Both the position numbers and the translations under genes were made by a program. 64,000 nucleotides of DNA from an alpha proteobacterium SCGC AAA015-N04 (GTDB lineage Bacteria; Pseudomonadota; Alphaproteobacteria; Puniceispirillales; Marisalimonadaceae). Under the pieces are notes generated by a model that saw only the letters and a list, made by a program, of their open reading frames with translations, was not told where the DNA came from and did not search any database. How positions within the stretch are numbered: the stretch's first letter is position 1; each line of letters opens with the position of its first letter. Positions 1 through 7,835 of this stretch are shown here, one piece after another. Where the stretch lies: the NCBI GenBank assembly GCA_000383115.1, contig KB910577.1:20545-84544 (forward strand), read 5' to 3'.

Positions 1-222
1 AAATTTTATTTTCTTTATTAAATCCTCTGCCTCTTTTCTTTTTTCAAGATTGACACCTTCTAAATGTGCTTTTTGGTCTTCAAAATATTTTATGTTTTCT
101 TTGGAAGCAAAAACAGCCTTGCCTTGAGGGAGTAAATAGTTTCTTGCGAAACCGGATTTTACGGATACTAAGTCACCTATTTGTCCTAATTTTTCAACAC
201 GTTCTAACAAAATAACATTCAT
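1..222 (-). CDS. rplI: 50S ribosomal protein L9, N-terminal half (cut by window edge)
   Basis: This is the N-terminal 74 residues of L9, which binds domain V of 23S rRNA and helps keep reading frame. The protein starts [13 protein letters not shown] and carries the family signature around [13 protein letters not shown] (residues about 24-36). L9 is normally about 150 residues, so the C-terminal domain lies outside the window. The start ATG (220-222) has a GGAG Shine-Dalgarno just upstream. It is the third gene of the rpsF-rpsR-rplI operon and begins 15 bp after rpsR. The gene shows no sign of damage; truncation is only the window edge. Confidence 0.95.
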   Translation of the reverse strand, partial: MNVILLERVEKLGQIGDLVSVKSGFARNYLLPQGKAVFASKENIKYFEDQKAHLEGVNLEKRKEAEDLIKKIKF

Positions 223-237
223 TTTTTTTCTCCAGAT

Positions 238-492
238 TTAGCCTACTATATAGGGCATTAAAGCTAAGAATCTTGCTCTTTTTATGGCTTTTGATAATTC
301 TCTTTGTTTTTTTGCTGAAACAGCTGAAATTCTTGAAGGTATAATCTTTCCCCTTTCAGATACATATCTATTTAGTACCTTTATATCTTTATAATTAATT
401 TCAGGTGTATTAGGAGCAGAAAAAGGACATGATTTTCTTCTTTTTTGGTTAGGTTTTCTTATTGCTTCTCTTTTAATGTTAAGTTGTGTCAT
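238..492 (-). CDS. rpsR: 30S ribosomal protein S18
   Basis: S18 sits on the platform of the small subunit and forms a heterodimer with S6. The 84-residue protein has the family core: a basic N-terminus, CPF near residue 22, [18 protein letters not shown] (about 33-50), the IPSR turn and the C-terminal [13 protein letters not shown] helix. Length is normal. It lies 11 bp downstream of rpsF and 15 bp upstream of rplI, so the three genes are surely one transcript. The S6:S18 pair is known in many bacteria to bind its own mRNA leader, which fits the structured region upstream of rpsF here. Confidence 0.97.
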   Translation of the reverse strand: MTQLNIKREAIRKPNQKRRKSCPFSAPNTPEINYKDIKVLNRYVSERGKIIPSRISAVSAKKQRELSKAIKRARFLALMPYIVG

Positions 493-503
493 TTTAAAAT
501 CCT

Positions 504-896
504 TTAAGGCTGTATCTCATTACTATCTGATAAATTGGTATTATCATGGGTAAATTCGTTTTTATAACGATCTTGCTTGTTATTCATAAGTGGTGAATCG
601 TTTTCATCGATTTTATTTATGCGCATTGTTAAATATCTTATAACGTCTTCATTTAAGCCAAGCAATCTTTCATATTCAATTATAGCTTCAGATGGGCCGT
701 CAATATTTAACATACAATAATGTCCTTTTCTATTCTTATTGATTTTATAAGCTAAAGTACGTAAACCCCAGTACTCTGTTTTTTTTATCTCACCTTTTTG
801 TTTTTGAATTATTGAAACAAATTCTGCTACTAAAGTTTCAAATTGAGCATTGGTCAAATCTTGTCTTCCAATGATCACGCTCTCGTATAATGCCAT
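504..896 (-). CDS. rpsF: 30S ribosomal protein S6
   Basis: S6 is the partner of S18 on the small-subunit platform. The protein is 130 residues, with the S6 fold visible as [20 protein letters not shown] at the N-terminus, the central [23 protein letters not shown] strand region and the [18 protein letters not shown] segment. After about residue 98 comes a polar Asn/Asp-rich tail, a variable region in alphaproteobacterial S6. The start ATG is preceded by AAGGAG with good spacing. It is the first gene of a three-gene ribosomal operon that diverges from fabD. Confidence 0.96.
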   Translation of the reverse strand: MALYESVIIGRQDLTNAQFETLVAEFVSIIQKQKGEIKKTEYWGLRTLAYKINKNRKGHYCMLNIDGPSEAIIEYERLLGLNEDVIRYLTMRINKIDENDSPLMNNKQDRYKNEFTHDNTNLSDSNEIQP

Positions 897-902
897 TTAA
901 TT

Positions 903-962
903 CTCCTTGTGGCTCTTTGGGTTTAACCCAGGTTAACCAGCTATTGTTACACTGGTAAGGAG
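903..962 (-). promoter_or_regulatory. Structured leader of the rpsF operon that can hide the Shine-Dalgarno
   Basis: In the rpsF mRNA leader the Shine-Dalgarno AAGGAG (positions 908-903) is exactly complementary to CUCCUU 49 nt upstream (962-957). Between them are two smaller hairpins, ACCAG/CUGGU and UUAAC/GUUAA. This could fold into a closed structure that blocks the ribosome site. Many bacteria control rpsF through an S6:S18-binding leader, so autoregulation is a reasonable inference. I did not identify the exact conserved S6:S18 loop motif. Confidence 0.45.
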
Positions 963-965
963 TCT

Positions 966-988
966 ATAAAATAAATAATTTATTTTAT
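966..988. promoter_or_regulatory. Perfect 11+1+11 palindrome between rpsF and fabD
   Basis: ATAAAATAAAT, a single A, then ATTTATTTTAT: a perfect dyad in the 179-bp divergent spacer between the rpsF operon and fabD. It lies just outside the rpsF leader and offers AT-rich -10-like sequences on both strands. It could be an operator or simply overlapping divergent promoters. AT-rich palindromes are more likely by chance in this genome, so confidence is low. Confidence 0.3.
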
Positions 989-1075
989 GCTAGTAATTTA
1001 ATTATTTGTGGAACATAAATGTTTATAAAAAATATGCAATACAAAATTAAATATTATTGAAAATAAGGATAAAAA

Positions 1076-2011
1076 ATGAATTTTATTGTTTTTCCAGGAC
1101 AAGGATCTCAAAGGATTGGTATGGGTAAAGAATTATCAAATAATTTTAGTGAGGCAAGAGAAGTTTTTGAAGAAGTAAATGAATCCATTAACTTTAATTT
1201 GACAAAAATAATGTGGGAAGGTACTGAAAGTGAAATTGCTAGGACTTCAAATGCTCAACCTGCTTTAATGGCCTGTAGTGTTGCTGCATTTAGAGTTCTA
1301 TTAAAATTAACTGAAAAAAAATTACCTGAATTAGCTGACTATATTTGTGGACATTCTCTTGGAGAATATACTGCGATGACTATTGCTGAAGTTTTTTCTT
1401 TAAAAAAATGTTCTTCATTATTGAGATTAAGGGGGCAGGCAATGCAAGAAGCAGTCCCTGAGGGTTATGGCGCTATGGCAGCATTTATTGGAGTTGATGT
1501 AAAAACTACTAACGAAATTTTGAGGCAGGTAGAAGATTATGGAATTTGTGACATCGGAAATGACAATTCAGAAGGTCAAGTTGTGATAAGTGGTGAATTA
1601 TTAGCGGTTGAAAAGGCAATAGAATTATCAAAAAAATATGGAGTAAAGCGAGCTGTAAAACTTTCAGTAAGCGCTCCATTTCACTGTAGACTTATGAAAC
1701 CCGCACAAGAAAAAATGCGAGAAGCGTTCAAAACGACAGATTTCAAATCTCCAAAAATACCTATTGTTTCTAATATTACAGCTTCTCCTGAAACTAATAT
1801 TAATAAATTAAGGAGTAATTTAATAGACCAGGTTGTGGGTACTGTAAGGTGGCGAGAAACTATGAAATTTGCTAATAAAATGGGAACAAAAAAAATAATT
1901 GAGTTAGGAAGTGGAAAAGTTCTTACTGGAATTGCAAAAAGAATGGTAGAAAATGTTGAAACTATAAATATTGAAAAGCCAGATGATTATGATAATTTTT
2001 TAAATAGTTAG
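1076..2011 (+). CDS. fabD: Malonyl-CoA:ACP transacylase
   Basis: FabD moves malonyl from CoA to acyl carrier protein to supply chain-extension units for type II fatty-acid synthesis in the cytoplasm. The 311-residue protein has the oxyanion-hole motif GQGSQ (8-12), the nucleophile in GHSLGEY (Ser94), the malonyl-binding Arg in LRLRGQAMQ, and the SAPFHC motif carrying the catalytic His (about 203). Length is normal. It heads a colinear fab cluster (fabD-fabG-acpP-fabF), with a 9-bp gap to fabG. Its start has an AAGGA Shine-Dalgarno. Confidence 0.97.
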   Translation: MNFIVFPGQGSQRIGMGKELSNNFSEAREVFEEVNESINFNLTKIMWEGTESEIARTSNAQPALMACSVAAFRVLLKLTEKKLPELADYICGHSLGEYTAMTIAEVFSLKKCSSLLRLRGQAMQEAVPEGYGAMAAFIGVDVKTTNEILRQVEDYGICDIGNDNSEGQVVISGELLAVEKAIELSKKYGVKRAVKLSVSAPFHCRLMKPAQEKMREAFKTTDFKSPKIPIVSNITASPETNINKLRSNLIDQVVGTVRWRETMKFANKMGTKKIIELGSGKVLTGIAKRMVENVETINIEKPDDYDNFLNS

Positions 2012-2020
2012 GAAGAAATA

Positions 2021-2758
2021 ATGTTTGATTTGACAAATAAAGTCGCTTTAATTACGGGGGCTACTGGGGGTATTGGTAGTTCAATTGCTAAAAAAATGAA
2101 ATCAAGAGGGGCAAAACTAGTTTTATCTGGTACAAAAAAAGAAATTCTTAAAAATTTGAAGACAGAATTAGGTGAGGAAGTTGAATTTATAGTTACAAAT
2201 TTAGCTAATAAAGATGATATAACTTCTTTAGCAAAAAAAGCTGAAGAGTATTTTGGATCAATCGATATTTTAATAAATAATGCTGGAATCACTGCTGATA
2301 ATCTTATTTTAAGAATGAAAGATGAAGATTGGGAAAAAGTAATTAATATTAATCTAACCGCCTCAATGAAGCTTACAAAAGAGGTTGTAAGAGGAATGTT
2401 GAAAAGAAAATTTGGAAGAATTATATTTATTAGCTCAATAGTAGGTTACACTGGAAATCCAGGTCAAAGTAATTATGCTGCTTCAAAATCTGGACTTGTA
2501 GGTTTAACTAAAAGTATTGCTTCAGAGGTAGCAAGTAGAGGCATAACTTGTAATTTGATAGCGCCAGGTTTTATATCTACTCCTATGACAGATAAACTTA
2601 CAGATGAACAAAAATCTAAAATAATTAAAAATATACCAATTAATCGACTAGGAAATACAGATGATATTTCTTACGGATGTTTATATTTATCAAGTGATGA
2701 AGCTAGCTTTGTTACTGGGACCACTCTTCATATAAATGGTGGTATGGGAATGATTTAG
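2021..2758 (+). CDS. fabG: 3-oxoacyl-ACP reductase
   Basis: FabG reduces 3-oxoacyl-ACP to 3-hydroxyacyl-ACP with NADPH. It is a 245-residue classical SDR: nucleotide-binding TGATGGIG (12-19), NNAG (86-89), and the catalytic Ser139-Tyr152-Lys156 set (SSIVGYTGNPGQSNYAASK). The C-terminal TGTTLHINGGMGM ending is typical of FabG and separates it from generic SDRs. It sits between fabD and acpP, which settles the assignment. A GAAGAAA ribosome-binding stretch precedes the ATG. Confidence 0.96.
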   Translation: MFDLTNKVALITGATGGIGSSIAKKMKSRGAKLVLSGTKKEILKNLKTELGEEVEFIVTNLANKDDITSLAKKAEEYFGSIDILINNAGITADNLILRMKDEDWEKVININLTASMKLTKEVVRGMLKRKFGRIIFISSIVGYTGNPGQSNYAASKSGLVGLTKSIASEVASRGITCNLIAPGFISTPMTDKLTDEQKSKIIKNIPINRLGNTDDISYGCLYLSSDEASFVTGTTLHINGGMGMI

Positions 2759-2818
2759 TTTTTTTTTTCATTTGTTGATTATGTACTTGGCATATTAATA
2801 TATTTATGTTACTCGAAA

Positions 2819-2848
2819 TTAAATATTTTGCTATTATAAAATATTTAA
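2819..2848 (+). promoter_or_regulatory. Perfect inverted repeat upstream of acpP
   Basis: TTAAATATTTT and AAAATATTTAA form an 11-bp perfect stem around an 8-nt loop, 32 bp before the acpP start in the 121-bp fabG-acpP gap. It may be a weak terminator or processing hairpin separating the highly expressed acpP from fabG, or an operator. The arms are almost all A/T, so the structure would be weak and could be chance. Confidence 0.3.
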
Positions 2849-2879
2849 TTTATGGGATTTAATTTAAGGGGCATTAACA

Positions 2880-3113
2880 ATGAGTGACATAGCTGGTAGA
2901 GTAACAAAAATCGTAGTTGAGCATTTAGGGGTAGAAGAATCTAAGGTTGTAGACACAGCAAGTTTTATTGATGATTTAGGAGCAGATAGTTTAGATACCG
3001 TAGAGTTAGTAATGGCCTTCGAAGAGGAATTTGAATGTGAAATCCCTGACGATGCTGCTGAAAAGATCCAAACAGTTAAAGACGCGATAGATTTTATCAC
3101 CTCAAACAGCTAG
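2880..3113 (+). CDS. acpP: Acyl carrier protein
   Basis: ACP carries growing acyl chains on a phosphopantetheine arm. The 77-residue acidic protein has the attachment site DSL, with Ser37 in [18 protein letters not shown]. Length and the four-helix pattern are standard. An AAGGGG Shine-Dalgarno lies seven bases before the ATG. It is flanked by fabG and fabF in the standard bacterial order. The relatively long upstream gap with a dyad suggests its own promoter or processing site, consistent with the high expression expected of ACP. Confidence 0.97.
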   Translation: MSDIAGRVTKIVVEHLGVEESKVVDTASFIDDLGADSLDTVELVMAFEEEFECEIPDDAAEKIQTVKDAIDFITSNS

Positions 3114-3146
3114 TATTGCATACTCATTAATAATTGGGAGTCGTCT

Positions 3147-4415
3147 ATGCGTCGTGTGGTTGTAACAGGTTTAGGCATGTTAACACCATTAGGTAATGGA
3201 GTAGATTTAAACTGGAAAAGATTGGTGTCAGGAAAAGTTGGTATCAAAAAAATTACCAGCTTTGACGTATCTGACATACCTTGTCAAATCGCTGGACAAG
3301 TCCCATCCAAAAAAGAGGACCCTAAAGCAGGATTAGATTTAGATGAATGGATAGAGCCTCGTGAACAAAAACGTATAGATCGTTTCATATCCTATGGAAT
3401 CATATCTGCTATGCAAGCTGTTGAAGACTCAGGTTGGCAACCTCAAACTGAAAAAGAAAAGTGTAGAACAGGCGTAATACTCGGTTCGGGTATTGGTGGA
3501 TTAGAGACAATTTCTAACACAGCTGATCTAATAAGTACAAAAGGTCCAAGAAGAGTTAGTCCTTTTTTTATTCCTTCTGCTTTAATAAATCTGCTATCAG
3601 GTCAAGTAAGTATTAAATATGGCTTTAAGGGGCCAAACCATTCTGTAGTTACCGCCTGTTCTACAGGTGCACATTCTATTGGAGATGCTTCTAGAATTAT
3701 CAGGTATGGTGATGCAGATGTAATGGTTGCTGGTGGAGCAGAAGCGGCTTGTTGTAGAATAGGAATGGCTGGTTTTGCTGCTGCTAGAGCACTTAGTACT
3801 AATTTTAATAATGACCCAACATTAAGCTCTCGTCCTTGGGATATAAAAAGAGATGGTTTCGTTATGGGTGAAGGTGCCGGTGTATTAATATTAGAGGAAA
3901 GAGAACATGCATTGTCTAGGGGTGCTAAAATTTATGCTGAAATAAAAGGTTATGGAATGTCTGGTGATGCTCATCATATAACTGCTCCTCCCGAGGGTGG
4001 TGATGGTGGATATAGAGCCATGAAAGCAGCCTTAAATGATTCTAATTTAAATGCGTCTGATATTGATTACATCAATGCACATGGTACATCCACTCCTCTA
4101 GGTGATCTAATAGAGCTGAAAGCTATTAGAAAATTGATGGATGACAATTTAGATAATATAAGTATTAGCTCTACGAAATCTGCTACTGGTCATCTTTTAG
4201 GTGCCGCTGGAGCAATTGAGGCAATTTATTCTATTCTATCTATTATAAACCAGACTATTCCACCGACTAACAATTTAGTAAATCCCGATCCAGAGACTAA
4301 AGGGTTTGATTTAGTACCTGTTAATGCCAAAAGTAAACCCATTAATTATGTTTTATCAAACTCATTTGGATTTGGTGGTACTAATGCAAGTTTACTTATC
4401 GGCAGTGTAGATTGA
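3147..4415 (+). CDS. fabF: 3-oxoacyl-ACP synthase II
   Basis: FabF condenses malonyl-ACP with acyl-ACP, including the elongation of palmitoleate to cis-vaccenate. It is 422 residues with the thiolase-fold Cys-His-His triad: Cys171 in VVTACSTGAH, His in NAHGTSTPLGD and His in KSATGHLLGAAGA, followed by the SNSFGFGGTNASL C-terminal glycine-rich motif. The start ATG has GGGAG at proper spacing. It overlaps the next gene, mltG, by 4 bases (TTGA), which implies translational coupling. Confidence 0.97.
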   Translation: MRRVVVTGLGMLTPLGNGVDLNWKRLVSGKVGIKKITSFDVSDIPCQIAGQVPSKKEDPKAGLDLDEWIEPREQKRIDRFISYGIISAMQAVEDSGWQPQTEKEKCRTGVILGSGIGGLETISNTADLISTKGPRRVSPFFIPSALINLLSGQVSIKYGFKGPNHSVVTACSTGAHSIGDASRIIRYGDADVMVAGGAEAACCRIGMAGFAAARALSTNFNNDPTLSSRPWDIKRDGFVMGEGAGVLILEEREHALSRGAKIYAEIKGYGMSGDAHHITAPPEGGDGGYRAMKAALNDSNLNASDIDYINAHGTSTPLGDLIELKAIRKLMDDNLDNISISSTKSATGHLLGAAGAIEAIYSILSIINQTIPPTNNLVNPDPETKGFDLVPVNAKSKPINYVLSNSFGFGGTNASLLIGSVD

Positions 4416-5362
4416 GACCAAAATATAAGATTTATTTAGTTTTAATTGTATTACAAATAATAGTAAGCCTCCTTTATTTTAAAAAAATTAAGTCAGAAAA
4501 ATATGCTGAAATTGATACATACATTTTGTTAAAAAAAAATGTTACCCAAAAGCAAATTTTAAAAACTCTTGAAGAAATTAATATAAAAATTTCATATTTA
4601 AGTTGGAGGATTGTTGCATTTACCCACCAAAAAAAATTTATTCCAAAAGCTGGAGAATATTTAATTCCTAATAATTCTTCAATCTATGACATTCAAAAAC
4701 TTTTTCATAATGGAAAAACAATCACTAGAACTTTTACCTTGATTGAAGGAACGACGGCTAAAATTTTAAAAAATAAGTTAATTAGAAATAAGTACTTATC
4801 TGGGAAGGTGCCTGTTTTATTTGAAGGTATTTATAAACCAAACACCTATTATTTTAAATATGGGTATCCAAGAAAAAAACTTTTGGAACAAATGAAAGCT
4901 GCACAAGATAAACATTTAGAAACTATTTTGAAAAGTATTCCAAAAGATTTTACATTAAAAAATAAGTATGATTTATTAACACTCGCTTCAATTATTCAAT
5001 CTGAAGCTAAAGACTTTAAAGACAGTCAATTAGTAGCAAGCGTTTTGATTAACAGACTGAATAAAAACATGAAATTGCAAACAGATGCTACATTAGCTTA
5101 TGGGTTAAAAATAAATGGAAAAAAACTTACCAAGAAAATGTTACAATCTCCTAATCCTTATAACACCTATATTTTTAGAGGTCTGCCACCTACACCTATT
5201 TCATATCCAGGCAATAATGCATTGAATGCTCTTAAAAATTTTAAAAAAACAAACTTTCTGTATTTTGTTTCTGATGGAAAAGGAGGTCATAGATTTTCTG
5301 AAACATACCTCGAGCATAAAAAAAACATTAATTTATGGATAAAAAGTATTAAGAAAGAATGA
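4412..5362 (+). CDS. mltG: Endolytic murein transglycosylase MltG
   Basis: MltG cleaves nascent peptidoglycan strands and is thought to set glycan chain length. The 316-residue protein has one N-terminal transmembrane helix (about 6-23) and then the YceG domain: GIYKPNTYYFKYG (PNTY motif), ASIIQSEAK with the catalytic Glu, the LQTDATLAYGL segment, PYNTYIFRGLPPTPISYPG and the C-terminal VSDGKGGHRFSETYLEH. It starts with TTG inside the fabF stop. In many alphaproteobacteria a yicC gene lies between mltG and gmk; here only 5 bp separate them. Confidence 0.93.
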   Translation: MRPKYKIYLVLIVLQIIVSLLYFKKIKSEKYAEIDTYILLKKNVTQKQILKTLEEINIKISYLSWRIVAFTHQKKFIPKAGEYLIPNNSSIYDIQKLFHNGKTITRTFTLIEGTTAKILKNKLIRNKYLSGKVPVLFEGIYKPNTYYFKYGYPRKKLLEQMKAAQDKHLETILKSIPKDFTLKNKYDLLTLASIIQSEAKDFKDSQLVASVLINRLNKNMKLQTDATLAYGLKINGKKLTKKMLQSPNPYNTYIFRGLPPTPISYPGNNALNALKNFKKTNFLYFVSDGKGGHRFSETYLEHKKNINLWIKSIKKE

Positions 5363-5367
5363 AATAA

Positions 5368-5991
5368 ATGATTAACGATGATCGTAAAGGATTAGTTTTA
5401 GTTATATCGTCTCCTTCTGGAGCAGGTAAAACAACTATTTGCAAAAAATTAATTAATGAAGTGCAAGGTGTGAAATTATCCATATCAGTAACTACTAGAA
5501 AAAAAAGAAATAATGAAATTGATGGAAAAGATTATTTTTTCAAAAATAGTATAGAATTTTCTAAAATGTCAAAAAATAATGAATTTTTAGAAACCGCAAA
5601 TGTTTTTGGTTTTTCATATGGAACCTTAAAGAAACAGGTTTTGTCTGATATACAAAAGGGAATGGACGTTATTTTAGATATAGATTGGCAAGGGACTAGA
5701 CAAATTGAAAAACATATACCAAATGATATCGTGAAAGTGTTTATTTTGCCTCCTTCAATTAATGAATTAGAAAATAGATTGGGAAAAAGAGCAAGTGAAG
5801 ACAAAGAAAATTTTAAAAAAAGAATGTCTGAAGCAAGAAAAGAAATTAGTCATTATGATGAATATGATTTTGTTGTAATTAATGACGATATTGAACAAGC
5901 ATTTAATAGTGTCAAAACTATACTATTTTCAGAAAGACTTAAAAGATCTAGGAATTTTGGTTTAGAAAAAATTATAAAAAATTATTTATGA
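5368..5991 (+). CDS. gmk: Guanylate kinase
   Basis: Gmk phosphorylates GMP and dGMP with ATP, feeding GTP, dGTP and nucleotide second messengers. It is 207 residues, with P-loop SSPSGAGKTT (about 14-23), the GMP-binding STTRKKRNNEIDGKDYFF region, the DWQGTRQI segment, and the lid RLGKRASEDKENFKKRM. Length is standard. It is last in the fabD-to-gmk run and is convergent with rsmA only 4 bp away, so there is no room for a conventional terminator between them. Confidence 0.96.
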   Translation: MINDDRKGLVLVISSPSGAGKTTICKKLINEVQGVKLSISVTTRKKRNNEIDGKDYFFKNSIEFSKMSKNNEFLETANVFGFSYGTLKKQVLSDIQKGMDVILDIDWQGTRQIEKHIPNDIVKVFILPPSINELENRLGKRASEDKENFKKRMSEARKEISHYDEYDFVVINDDIEQAFNSVKTILFSERLKRSRNFGLEKIIKNYL

Positions 5992-5995
5992 AATT

Positions 5996-6823
5996 TTAGC
6001 TTTCGAAGGCTTTTTCAGCTATTCTGCAAAAATCTACAATAGATAATTCTTCAGGTCTTAAATTTGCAGAAATATCTAACTCGTCTAAAAATTTTTTACC
6101 CCCCAATTGATTTAAACTACTTTTAAGCATTTTGCGTTTTTGACTAAAAGCCATTTTGGTAATTTTTTCTAATGCGTCAAAAGAAACATTATATAAGGGT
6201 TTTGGTAAAGGTCTTAATTGTATTACAGTAGACTTCACTTTAGGAGAAGGGAAAAAAGCAGAATTTGGGACATCGAATAATTTACTACTTTTTGTTAACC
6301 AGTTAGTTAAAATGGAAAGTCTTCCAAAATGTTTTGATCCTTGTTTTGCTAAAATTCTGTCAGCAACTTCTTTTTGAAACATCAAAGTAAGACACTCAAA
6401 ATTATTAATATATTTCAACCATAAAGTTAACATTTTAGTGCTTACATTGTATGGTAAGTTAGATATTACTTGTCTTGGTACACTTCCTAACTTCCATATT
6501 GGATAATCTAATGCATCTCCTGTAATTATTCTTAATTTATTTGGATAAACTGACTCAAGATCAGTTAACATAATTTTGGATTGTATATCTTTATCGATTG
6601 CAAAAAGTTTTTGAGGATTTCTCTGTAAAATTGATCTAGTTAAGCTACCAGGGCCAGGACCAATTTCAATAATAGTTTTTTTCGTTGGCTCAGAGTATTT
6701 AGCTATTTTATTGGCAATATTATTGTCTAGTAAGAAATTTTGACCTAAAGATTTATGAATTTTAATATTATATCTCTTCAACATCTGTTTTATTGTTGGA
6801 AGTTTTATTTCTTTATTTTGCAT
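5996..6823 (-). CDS. rsmA: 16S rRNA dimethyladenosine transferase
   Basis: RsmA (KsgA) dimethylates two adjacent adenosines in helix 45 of 16S rRNA late in small-subunit assembly. The 275-residue protein has the N-terminal SLGQNFLLD signature, SAM-binding IEIGPGPGSLT, the NLPYNVSTKML catalytic motif and a C-terminal RKMLKSSL helix. It overlaps pdxA by 11 bases, in the order pdxA then rsmA on the minus strand. This is the last gene of the lptF-lptG-surA-pdxA-rsmA run. Confidence 0.96.
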   Translation of the reverse strand: MQNKEIKLPTIKQMLKRYNIKIHKSLGQNFLLDNNIANKIAKYSEPTKKTIIEIGPGPGSLTRSILQRNPQKLFAIDKDIQSKIMLTDLESVYPNKLRIITGDALDYPIWKLGSVPRQVISNLPYNVSTKMLTLWLKYINNFECLTLMFQKEVADRILAKQGSKHFGRLSILTNWLTKSSKLFDVPNSAFFPSPKVKSTVIQLRPLPKPLYNVSFDALEKITKMAFSQKRKMLKSSLNQLGGKKFLDELDISANLRPEELSIVDFCRIAEKAFES

Positions 6824-7829
6824 TATCTCTATTTTTACTCATCAAATATGCAAGGTTAATGGCAGAGATAAGACTTTGTGGGTTAGCTATGTTTTTAACT
6901 GCTATATCGTAACCAGTGCCGTGATCTGGAGAAGTCCTTATGAAATCTAAACCTAATGTTACATTTACACTATTAAAAAAATCAAGAGTTTTGATAGGGA
7001 TTAATGCTTGATCATGATACATGCATATTGCAACATCATAATTTTTTCTTTTCTCTAAACAAAAAGCTGTATCAGCTGATACTGGACCAGAAACAATAAT
7101 AGATTGTTTTTTAGTAAATGTATTTATTGCTGGCAAAATGATTTTTTTTTCCTCTATTCCAATGGTTCCATCCTCTCCTGCGTGTGGATTTAAACCAGTT
7201 ACTATTATACGAGGATTATCAATTGCAAAAAATTTTTTAAGATATTCATTAGCTATTTTTACAGTTTTAATAATCATTTCTTTTGAAATTAACATTGAAA
7301 CTTTTTTGAGAGGAACATGAATTGTCAGAGGTATAGTTTTAAGATTCTTTCCTACTAGCATCATTACAGGATATTTTCTATTTAAAGATAATGAAGCTAA
7401 GTATTCAGTATGGCCTTTGAACTTAAATCCTGACTTATACATTATTTTTTTATTTATTGGGTTAGTTACAATTCCTGAAGCTATACTGTTTTTTTGTATC
7501 TCGACAGCTTTGAAAATAGAATTTTTTATAAAATTTGAATTCTTAACATCAGGTTGGCCTAAAATAATTTTGTTTGAGAGTCTAATTGGAATTACATTAA
7601 AATAATTTTTTTTGAAGTCTTTAAAATTACAAATATCTTTAATTTCATTAATTTCAAATTTATATCTATATTTTTTTTTCTGACTTTCTAAAATTTCTGG
7701 ATCAGTTATTAAAATTGGGAAAACTTCTTCATTTAAATTAGATGATAAAAGTGATTTAATAGTTATTTCTGTTGCAATACTGGCGGGATCACCAGAAGTG
7801 ATTAGAATAATTTTTTTTGTTGATTGCAT
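6813..7829 (-). CDS. pdxA: 4-hydroxythreonine-4-phosphate dehydrogenase
   Basis: PdxA oxidises 4-phosphohydroxy-L-threonine in the DXP-dependent vitamin B6 pathway. The 338-residue protein has the family features: an N-terminal TSGDPASIATEI, the metal-binding His in KGHTEYLA, NPHAGEDG, the MYHDQALIPIKTLDF motif and TSPDHGTGYDIA near the end. Length is normal. It lies 6 bp downstream of surA and overlaps rsmA by 11 bp, so it is cotranscribed with envelope genes as is usual in proteobacteria. The start ATG is followed by a canonical beta strand (KKIILITSGDP). Confidence 0.95.
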   Translation of the reverse strand: MQSTKKIILITSGDPASIATEITIKSLLSSNLNEEVFPILITDPEILESQKKKYRYKFEINEIKDICNFKDFKKNYFNVIPIRLSNKIILGQPDVKNSNFIKNSIFKAVEIQKNSIASGIVTNPINKKIMYKSGFKFKGHTEYLASLSLNRKYPVMMLVGKNLKTIPLTIHVPLKKVSMLISKEMIIKTVKIANEYLKKFFAIDNPRIIVTGLNPHAGEDGTIGIEEKKIILPAINTFTKKQSIIVSGPVSADTAFCLEKRKNYDVAICMYHDQALIPIKTLDFFNSVNVTLGLDFIRTSPDHGTGYDIAVKNIANPQSLISAINLAYLMSKNRDNAK

Positions 7830-7835
7830 TTTTAA

